A stretch of 39,773 nucleotides of DNA. Source: Halomonas sp. 54_146 (GTDB lineage Bacteria; Pseudomonadota; Gammaproteobacteria; Pseudomonadales; Halomonadaceae). Below are positions 34,100 through 39,773 of the stretch, one piece after another (positions within the stretch are counted from its first letter, which is position 1; each line of letters opens with the position of its first letter). Under the pieces are notes generated by a model. The model made no database searches. It saw only the letters and a list, made by a program, of their open reading frames with translations, and was not told the origin of the DNA. Where the stretch lies: assembly GCF_001507855.1 (NCBI RefSeq), contig NZ_LGEN01000036.1, positions 1 to 39,773 on the forward strand, given 5' to 3'. The position numbers and the translations under genes are program-made.

Positions 34100-35674
34100 A
34101 TGAATATTGAAAAAACACTTGAAATTTTTTATTATATAATTTTAGGAAGAAAAACCCCCCCTCAAAATGAAGAATTAGCTTGGCACATAGAAAGTTACAA
34201 AAAACACAAAAATATAGAAAAGTCATTTAATGCTTTTATAAATTCAGATGAGCTTAAGAAAAAAATCACCGCCAACCCTAAGCTATTGATCGAAAAAAGA
34301 GGTTTTTTAAAACACATTGAGAGATTTCAGCTAATTAATGAAATAAATTGTATTGATAGCGACAATGTTAAGAATTACTTATTTGGAGAAATATATCTAT
34401 CTCAAGGAAAATTAAACTTATCTTTAGATAGCTTTAAAAAAATTAGCAAAGAATTTTATTCTAACCATACTATCAAAATAAAACTAATAAGCTATCTAAA
34501 AAGCAATAATGAAGCCGCTGAAAAAAAAATATTATCATTAGCTTGCTTTGGGATTAACTTTTCAAAAGAAGACATAGAAAAAATTGAAAATGGGAAAAAA
34601 ATTGCTCTGATAGATTTCCATCACAATGGCTTCTTAGTAGCTGCCCTAGCAATTGCGAAAAATTTAAAAGAGCAAGATATTTTTAGCATCTTAGTTAAAC
34701 CTGGCACAGCCGACTTAAAACTAGACACTGAAAGAGATGAATTCAATATCCTTGGAATAGCAAGCTTTGATAGCATAGTAGGATCAGAAACACTATTATT
34801 TGACAAGCTTTACTACCATTGTGCGGGTGCTGACCATAGGGCAGAAACTTACATAAAAAAATGTTTCTATAATTTCCCGGAAAAAATATCTTATTCTGAC
34901 GCCCTAAGAAACCACCATCAGGAAATAAAAAAAGCTGAATCCTTAAATATAAATAAAATCCATACTTTTTGTGTACATCATTATTTGACTTCAAAAGGAT
35001 TTAAAAAAGAGAACATCGAAACATCTACTATACAAAACTATATAGACGGATTAAATAAAGTCATTAAAAAAAGAAGAATGATAACCAACATTCCTTCAAA
35101 GAGCATAATGAGAAATGATAAAATCTCTCTTTTCTGCTCTAGATATTGGGGAGAAAACGGATACTCATTCGATCCTAACGATATTGCAAAATGTTGGTTT
35201 GAAACGATCAAAACAGAAAACCCAACAAACAACTTGCTTGTAATAAAAAGCCATCCACTTGAATCTCCAAAAGTCATGGAGAAACTTGAAGAACTTTTAC
35301 AAAAAAACAAAATAAACTATTGCAATCTAGAACAATATTTCGAGGATCATGGACTCCATAAAAATCTTTCAAAAATACCAGTAGAAGAGTTAATAGGCCT
35401 AGATATTTTAAAAATAGAAAGCTTCTTTACATTAGACAGCTCTTTACCGTCTATAATATCTTTACTAAAAAACAACAAAGATTCTATTAAAAAAATAGTG
35501 ATAGGTGCAAAATCGTTTGATGATTTTTTCAAAGGCCTTCCTGGAAGCCAAACATTTAAAATAAACTACGAACAACAACTACTATCTTGTAGTTATATAT
35601 TAAAAGAAAGATTTATAGAAAAAAAATTATTAGAAAAAGGTAAATTTATTTCAGCCATAAGCTTTGATAATTAA
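34100..35674 (+). CDS. A+T-rich gene, polysialyltransferase-like
   Basis: This protein of 524 residues (536 if the ATG at 34064 is used) is far more A+T-rich than its surroundings; 34081-34140 has only 12 G or C in 60. The N-terminal ~130 residues are helical and Lys-rich. The C-terminal part has ALIDFHHNGFLVAALAIAKN, then ISLFCSRYWGENGYSF, LLVIKSHPLESPK and ESFFTLDSSLPSIISLL. The arrangement (R-x-W in a GT-B donor half, then KxHP and a late S-S/T pair) recalls the polysialyltransferase/GT52 group that adds sialic-acid-like sugars from CMP donors. This is a tentative pattern match. It stands directly before genes for a CMP-activated sugar, which supports it. Composition suggests recent transfer. 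Confidence 0.55.
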   Translation: MNIEKTLEIFYYIILGRKTPPQNEELAWHIESYKKHKNIEKSFNAFINSDELKKKITANPKLLIEKRGFLKHIERFQLINEINCIDSDNVKNYLFGEIYLSQGKLNLSLDSFKKISKEFYSNHTIKIKLISYLKSNNEAAEKKILSLACFGINFSKEDIEKIENGKKIALIDFHHNGFLVAALAIAKNLKEQDIFSILVKPGTADLKLDTERDEFNILGIASFDSIVGSETLLFDKLYYHCAGADHRAETYIKKCFYNFPEKISYSDALRNHHQEIKKAESLNINKIHTFCVHHYLTSKGFKKENIETSTIQNYIDGLNKVIKKRRMITNIPSKSIMRNDKISLFCSRYWGENGYSFDPNDIAKCWFETIKTENPTNNLLVIKSHPLESPKVMEKLEELLQKNKINYCNLEQYFEDHGLHKNLSKIPVEELIGLDILKIESFFTLDSSLPSIISLLKNNKDSIKKIVIGAKSFDDFFKGLPGSQTFKINYEQQLLSCSYILKERFIEKKLLEKGKFISAISFDN

Positions 35675-35686
35675 TAAAAATTAACG

Positions 35687-35716
35687 ATGATTGAGATGCA
35701 TTATTATTTCAATCAT
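35687..35716 (+). other. Hairpin before the aldolase operon
   Basis: ATGATTGA and TCAATCAT form an 8-bp stem around a 14-base A+T-rich loop, in the 82-bp gap between the A+T-rich gene and the aldolase gene. No T run follows, so it may be an attenuation or RNA-stability structure rather than a terminator. The following gene has AGGAG 7 bases before its ATG. Confidence 0.4.
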
Positions 35717-35756
35717 AAGAAAATGAATGAAAAATTAATTATAGCAGGAGAAGTTA

Positions 35757-37355
35757 ATGATTTTATTAGACTGCACACTCCGCGACGGCGGCTACTACAA
35801 CGCCTGGGACTTCTCCACTGACTTAATCCACCAATACCTCGACGCCATGCAGGCCGCTGGGGTCGACGTGGTGGAGCTGGGCTTCCGCACCCTGAAGAAC
35901 CAAGGCTTCCAAGGCCCTTGTGCGTTTACTACCGATGAGTTTATCCGCAGCCTGAACATTCCCGCTGGGTTGACGATTGGCGTGATGGTCAACGGCAACG
36001 AGCTGGTGGGGGAGGAGCCACAGCAGGAGGCGTTGGAGCGGCTGTTCCCCAACGTGGCAGCAAATTCGCCGGTGGAACTGGTGCGTATCGCCTGCCACGT
36101 GCATGAGTTCGAGAAGGCGCTGCCGGCGGTCACCTGGCTAAAGGAGCATGGCTATCAGGTCGGCTTCAACCTGATGCAGGTGGCAGACCGCACTGAGGAA
36201 GAAGTGAAGGCTCTCGCCTGCTTGGCCAAGGCCTACCCGATGGATGCGCTATATTTTGCCGACAGCATGGGCAGCATGAGTCCGGATCAGGCCGCGCAGA
36301 TCATCCAGTGGTTCCGCAGCGAGTGGAAGGGTCCCATGGGCATCCACACTCATGACAACCTGGGTCTGGCGCTCTCCAATACCTTGCGCGCGCTAGATGA
36401 GGGCGTAACCTGGGTAGATTCCACCGTCACTGGCATGGGCCGCGGGCCGGGCAATGCCCGTACAGAGGAGCTGGCAATCGAGATTGCCGAGCGGCGTGGC
36501 AAGCCCGCCAATATGGTGCCACTGATGGTGCTGCTGCGTGAGCACTTTAAGCCCATGCAGGCTCACTATGGCTGGGGCACCAATCCCTACTACTACCTGG
36601 CCGGCAAGTACGGCATTCACCCCACCTATATTCAAGAGATGCTCAGCGATTCCCGCTACAGCGAGGAGGATGTGCTGGCAGTGATAGAGCACTTGCGGGT
36701 GGAGGGCGGCAAGAAGTTTAGCCTCAATACCCTGGATGCGGCGCGCCACTTCTATCGCGGCGAGCCCAAGGGGCAGTGGTCACCCAAGGAGCGCTTTGCC
36801 GGGCGCGAAGTGCTGCTGCTGGGAACTGGGCCGGGCGTGGCCCGCCACCGTAGGGCCCTGGAGCGCTATATCCGCGACCACCAGCCGTTGGTACTGGCCC
36901 TCAACACTCAGAGTGCGATTGATGCCGAGCTGATTGACCTGCGGGTGGCCTGTCACCCGGTGCGCCTGCTGGCGGACTGCGAGGCGCACACAAAACTGCC
37001 TCAGCCACTGATCACACCCTACTCGATGCTGCCGGCGGATGTGCGTGACTCGCTGGCGGGCAAGGAGGTGCTGGATTTTGGCCTTAATGTGCAGGCGGAT
37101 AGCTTCGAGTTTTCCGAGACCTACTGTACAGCACCTACCTCGCTGGTGGTTGCTTATGCCTTGGCAGTGGCTACCAGTGGGCAGGCAAATCGAGTGCTGA
37201 TGGCTGGATTTGATGGTTACGGTGCGGATGATCCGCGCAATATCGAAATGGATAAATTAATTGCTCACTATTTACGGGCAGAAAATGGGATTCCTGTTAT
37301 TGCAGTGACACCCACACGCTACCGTATCGATACCAGCAGCGTTTATGGATTGTAA
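35757..37355 (+). CDS. DRE-TIM aldolase fused to a Rossmann-like domain
   Basis: This 532-residue protein begins with a DRE-TIM metallolyase barrel like 4-hydroxy-2-oxovalerate aldolase (DmpG) and HMG-CoA lyase: MILLDCTLRDGGYYNAWDFS with the D-R-D-G motif, VDVVELGFR, ALYFADSMGSMSPDQ and GIHTHDNLGLALSNTLRA with the metal-binding HTH, then STVTGMGRGPGNARTEEL. The barrel ends near residue 340. The rest begins REVLLLGTGPGVARHRRALE and has VLALNTQ, a CHPVRLL segment and VLMAGFDGYGADDPRN. This resembles DUF115/MptE-like or GT42-like Rossmann domains. The enzyme may condense pyruvate with an aldehyde sugar. It heads a tight four-gene set with another aldolase, a CMP transferase and a phosphatase. 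Confidence 0.75.
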   Translation: MILLDCTLRDGGYYNAWDFSTDLIHQYLDAMQAAGVDVVELGFRTLKNQGFQGPCAFTTDEFIRSLNIPAGLTIGVMVNGNELVGEEPQQEALERLFPNVAANSPVELVRIACHVHEFEKALPAVTWLKEHGYQVGFNLMQVADRTEEEVKALACLAKAYPMDALYFADSMGSMSPDQAAQIIQWFRSEWKGPMGIHTHDNLGLALSNTLRALDEGVTWVDSTVTGMGRGPGNARTEELAIEIAERRGKPANMVPLMVLLREHFKPMQAHYGWGTNPYYYLAGKYGIHPTYIQEMLSDSRYSEEDVLAVIEHLRVEGGKKFSLNTLDAARHFYRGEPKGQWSPKERFAGREVLLLGTGPGVARHRRALERYIRDHQPLVLALNTQSAIDAELIDLRVACHPVRLLADCEAHTKLPQPLITPYSMLPADVRDSLAGKEVLDFGLNVQADSFEFSETYCTAPTSLVVAYALAVATSGQANRVLMAGFDGYGADDPRNIEMDKLIAHYLRAENGIPVIAVTPTRYRIDTSSVYGL

Positions 37356-37397
37356 AACCCTTTAGCGGCTGCCATTACTTATGTTTGGAGTAAACGT

Positions 37398-38135
37398 ATG
37401 TCATTGATTACTAAAATGCAAAGTGGCATTGCTACCGGAATTTTCAGCAAAACGCTTGATAGCGCATTTGTAGAGGCGGCTGGCCTAGCAGGGCTGGATT
37501 TTATTATTCTCGACACCGAGCATGGCCCCGCCAGCCTTGAAACGCTTCACCATCATGTTAGAGCCGCACGCCTGACCCCCATGCAAGCCATTATTCGGGT
37601 TAAAGGTGTTGAACCCCATGCGATTGGTTGCGCTTTAGATACTGGAGCCGCAGGTGTGCAGGTGCCCAATATCAATAGTGCGGAGCAGGCGCGTGAAGCG
37701 GTGAATGCAGCGCGTTTTCATCCGCATGGCCAGCGTGGTGTTTGCCGCTTTGTGCGTGCGGCCCAGTTTGGCGATCAAGAAAAGGCGCAATACTTCCAGC
37801 AAGCAAATCAGGCGGTTGTCATCTTGCAGGTAGAAGGGTTAGAAGGGGTGAAAAATCTTGATCAAATCCTTGATGTTCCGGGGTTTGATGTTCTTTTCGT
37901 TGGGCCTTATGACCTTTCACAGTCTGTAGGCAAGCCAGGGGAAGTAGACGCGCCTGAGGTGATTGCATTGATGCGTGAGATAGCCGCAAAATCAAAAGCT
38001 AAAGGAGTGCTGCTTGGTGCCTTCTGTGATACGCCAGAGAACGCAAAGCTGCTAAGAGCCGAAGGCTTTTCTTATATTGCTTACTCAGTAGACGTAAACA
38101 TCTTTCTTGAAGCCATTAAGAATCTAGATATTTGA
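37398..38135 (+). CDS. HpcH/HpaI-type class II pyruvate aldolase
   Basis: This 245-residue protein is an HpcH/HpaI family aldolase, a metal-dependent enzyme that splits or joins 2-keto-3-deoxy acids at pyruvate. Visible motifs are FVEAAGLAGLDFIILDTEHG (catalytic-type Glu-His), AIIRVKGVEPHAIGCALDTG, AGVQVPNINSAEQAREAVNA and RFHPHGQRGVCRFVRAAQFG, VVILQVEGLEGVKNL and DVLFVGPYDLSQSVGKPGE. Length is normal. GGAG stands ahead of ATG 37398, 42 bases after the DRE-TIM gene. In this context it may build or trim the keto acid sugar that the next gene activates (inference). Confidence 0.88.
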   Translation: MSLITKMQSGIATGIFSKTLDSAFVEAAGLAGLDFIILDTEHGPASLETLHHHVRAARLTPMQAIIRVKGVEPHAIGCALDTGAAGVQVPNINSAEQAREAVNAARFHPHGQRGVCRFVRAAQFGDQEKAQYFQQANQAVVILQVEGLEGVKNLDQILDVPGFDVLFVGPYDLSQSVGKPGEVDAPEVIALMREIAAKSKAKGVLLGAFCDTPENAKLLRAEGFSYIAYSVDVNIFLEAIKNLDI

Positions 38136-38143
38136 GGTGCGGT

Positions 38144-38800
38144 ATGTACACAGCGGTTATTCCTGTTCGTAAAGGTAGTCGTCGTCTTAAAGGCAAGAAT
38201 ATTGCCCCCTTTGCTGGTTCAACGCTATTGGAATACAAAATCGACCAGCTTCAAAAGGTTGATAAAATCACCAGGATTGTTGTCAGTTCCGATTGTGATG
38301 AAATGTTGAGTATGGCAGCGGCAAAAGGGGCTGAAACCCACAAACGTGCTGATGAGTATTGTGATGAAAAAACTCAGCCATTTGGTGAGGTGGTAGCGCA
38401 TATCTGTAGCAACGTGGAAGGCGAACATGTTATGTGGGCGACTTGTACTTCACCTCTCGTTGAGCCACATCATTACAATGATGCGATTAATACATACGAA
38501 AAAAAGCTGAATGAAGGCTATGACTCACTGATGTCGGTGGAAGAGTTTCGTCGCTATATGTGGACAGACGAAGGACCGCTTAACTATGAGCTTGGTGTAA
38601 AACATGTGCCTTCTCAAGAGCTTCCGCCTTTATATAGAGTGACTGATGGGATTTTGATTGCTCCACGAAAGAAAATGATCGAATGGAAGTACTTCCATGG
38701 CACTAACCCTTTCAAGTACGTAATGGACAAGCGAAGCTCTGTCGACATTGATGATCCGCTTGACATGGCATGTGCCAAAGCGTGGTTAGAGATTAAATAA
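38144..38800 (+). CDS. CMP-sugar (acylneuraminate-type) cytidylyltransferase
   Basis: This 218-residue protein belongs to the NeuA/KdsB-like cytidylyltransferases that activate ulosonic acids with CTP. The signature is at the start: TAVIPVRKGSRRLKGKNIAP, followed by LLEYKIDQLQKVDKITRIVV, SSDCDEM, HVMWATCTSPLVEPHHYNDA, and late VDIDDPLDMACAKAWLEI. ATG 38144 is preferred because GAGGTG lies just upstream; an in-frame TTG at 38132 would overlap the aldolase end. Its stop shares a base with the next start (TAATG). The sugar is unknown: no NeuB, NeuC, KdsA or other sialic acid synthase is in the window. Confidence 0.85.
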   Translation: MYTAVIPVRKGSRRLKGKNIAPFAGSTLLEYKIDQLQKVDKITRIVVSSDCDEMLSMAAAKGAETHKRADEYCDEKTQPFGEVVAHICSNVEGEHVMWATCTSPLVEPHHYNDAINTYEKKLNEGYDSLMSVEEFRRYMWTDEGPLNYELGVKHVPSQELPPLYRVTDGILIAPRKKMIEWKYFHGTNPFKYVMDKRSSVDIDDPLDMACAKAWLEIK

Positions 38801-39465
38801 TGCCTGTTTTTTACGCGGAAAATTACGGAACGCTTATCTTTGATTGCGACGGAGTCGTACTCGACTCCAACACGGTTAAGACCGAAGCCTTCTACCAAGC
38901 CACTCTGCCTTTTGGTAAAGCTGCAGCACAGGCTATGGTCGATTACCACATCGCTAATGGAGGGATATCACGCTACAAGAAGTTCGCCTATTTCTTAGAG
39001 CATATTGCATTAACACACGCAACAAATCGAAAAAGCCTCAGCCTGGATGAGCTGTTACAAGCCTATGCCAGCCATGTATATAGGGGCCTGCTGAGCTGTG
39101 ACGTGGCCCCAGGGTTGGAATTGCTGCGCCAGCAAACCCCCGATGCCCGTTGGCTGATTGTTTCAGGTGGTGACCAGGTCGAACTGCGCGATGTGTTTGC
39201 CCAGCGAGGCATCGCAACGTGGTTTGACGGTGGAATTTTCGGCAGCCCGGATACGAAAGACGAGATCCTAGCGCGGGAGTTAGCCAACAGCAATATCGCC
39301 CAACCGGCGTTGTTTCTGGGCGATAGCAAATATGACTACCAAGCTGCCAGCGCTGCGGGTCTGGATTTTGTGTTTTTGACTGAGTGGAGCGAGGTAACTA
39401 GCTGGAAAACTTGGTGTAAAAGCAACAACATTCACTTCAAACCAAATATTAAGCACTTAATTTAG
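38800..39465 (+). CDS. HAD-superfamily sugar phosphatase
   Basis: This 221-residue HAD hydrolase has motif [21 protein letters not shown] (nucleophile Asp and +2 Asp), motif [14 protein letters not shown], and motif III/IV with [13 protein letters not shown] and [21 protein letters not shown] helical cap of the Gph type lies between motifs I and II. It probably removes the phosphate from the condensation product before or beside CMP activation, as KdsC or NanP-like enzymes do; the substrate is inference. It overlaps the cytidylyltransferase gene by one base and ends 13 bases before gmd. Confidence 0.85.
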   Translation: MPVFYAENYGTLIFDCDGVVLDSNTVKTEAFYQATLPFGKAAAQAMVDYHIANGGISRYKKFAYFLEHIALTHATNRKSLSLDELLQAYASHVYRGLLSCDVAPGLELLRQQTPDARWLIVSGGDQVELRDVFAQRGIATWFDGGIFGSPDTKDEILARELANSNIAQPALFLGDSKYDYQAASAAGLDFVFLTEWSEVTSWKTWCKSNNIHFKPNIKHLI

Positions 39466-39478
39466 TGTAAGAGATCAC

Positions 39479-39680
39479 ATGAAAACCGCAATTATCACAG
39501 GCATCACGGGCCAAGACGGCGCTTACCTTTCAGAGCTTTTATTAGAAAAAGGCTACACCGTTTATGGTGCCTTCCGTCGTACCAGCTCAGTCAATTTCTG
39601 GCGTATTGAAGAGTTAGGTATTCAAGATCACCCTAACTTCCACCTTATTGAACATGATTTAACCGACCTTTCCTCGAGTT
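39479..39680 (+). pseudogene. gmd: GDP-mannose 4,6-dehydratase, 5' fragment cut by an insertion sequence
   Basis: The first ~67 residues are typical of GDP-mannose 4,6-dehydratase, an NADP-dependent SDR making GDP-4-keto-6-deoxymannose: [20 protein letters not shown] with the G-x-x-G-x-x-G site, [27 protein letters not shown] and [13 protein letters not shown]. After this the sequence departs from the family ([10 protein letters not shown]) and stops at 39730. The break coincides with the end of an insertion sequence at about 39680, so the gene is interrupted; the rest would lie beyond the element outside the window. Confidence 0.85.
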
Positions 39681-39773
39681 ATTGTCAAATTCTGTGTATG
39701 GCCGGTCAGGCGGCAGTCCTGTCTGACTGATCGGTCAAGGGTTCGCCGTCCTTGAACTGGACGTTGTTCACGA
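39681..39773 (-). mobile_element. End of an insertion sequence inside gmd (perhaps IS256 family)
   Basis: From about 39680 the sequence is foreign to gmd. Read on the minus strand it ends ACACAGAATTTGACAA, like the terminal repeat of many IS256-family elements (ACACA...TTGACA). A transposase C-terminus lies just inside it. The exact end (39677-39685) and the family are uncertain because only 93 bases are visible. Confidence 0.55.
39706..39771 (-). CDS. Transposase C-terminus (partial, runs off the window)
   Basis: A minus-strand frame enters from the right edge and ends [20 protein letters not shown] with a TGA at 39706. It stops about 26 bases before the presumed end of the insertion sequence, the place expected for a transposase. 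Only 21 residues are visible, so the family cannot be fixed. Confidence 0.45.
   Translation of the reverse strand: MNNVQFKDGEPLTDQSDRTAA

Noticed and set aside
35757..39465. Classical sialic acid or legionaminic acid operon
   Set aside because: No NeuB-type synthase, NeuC epimerase or related aminotransferase is present in the window; only the CMP transferase and a phosphatase fit, so the specific name was not used.

Overview
The window looks like a chromosomal segment of a moderately G+C-rich gammaproteobacterium, most likely a halomonad (Halomonas or Vreelandella type). The basis is codon style, the RfaH plus ABC-type polysaccharide gene repertoire, soluble and membrane chemoreceptors, and very frequent copies of a short repeat (core GTGTCATTGCGAGGAG ... 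CGACGAAGCAATCTC). This is inference from family content, with no database search behind it.

Layout. Positions 1-1970 are a decayed accessory zone: an IS3-family transposase remnant (minus), an unrecognised gene broken by a frameshift, and the 5' stub of an IS481-family transposase (minus). Positions 1972-5121 hold two divergent chemoreceptors, one soluble with a C-terminal zinc-binding CZB domain and one membrane-bound with a C-terminal WETF tether. Next come a FabI-like enoyl reductase and, convergent to it, an RfaH-type antiterminator (6086-6610, minus).

From about 6970 to the right edge, almost everything reads rightwards as a large surface-polysaccharide locus: a protein of unknown family, an RTX/DUF4214 secreted protein, two large GT2 glycosyltransferase genes, an ops element (14216-14227), a small methyltransferase, a GT4 enzyme, ManC, two proteins with long coiled coils, a WbdD-like methyltransferase, an Ig-like protein, a 1053-residue double GT4 enzyme, an A+T-rich polysialyltransferase-like gene, and a four-gene set (DRE-TIM aldolase fusion, HpcH/HpaI aldolase, CMP-sugar synthetase, HAD phosphatase) that looks like a pathway to a CMP-activated keto acid sugar. 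The last gene, gmd, is cut by the end of an insertion sequence.

A block of non-polysaccharide genes sits inside this locus at 14939-21550: a hipBA module, an Rpn/DUF4351 nuclease-like gene, and a three-gene overlapping operon (DUF262, AAA ATPase, PLD/MIT_C-like) resembling a defence system. Each cassette is bracketed by copies of the short repeat, so the repeats appear to mark module boundaries. hipBA has three well-spaced operators of the TATCC-N8-GGATA type. Its hipA is interrupted by a 340-bp transposase-less IS200/IS605-type element whose exact removal restores a 435-codon HipA with all kinase residues. The same short repeat occurs four times inside the coding sequence at 28091-28510, always in the same frame at an exact 105-bp (35-residue, five-heptad) period, so it has been absorbed into a coiled coil.
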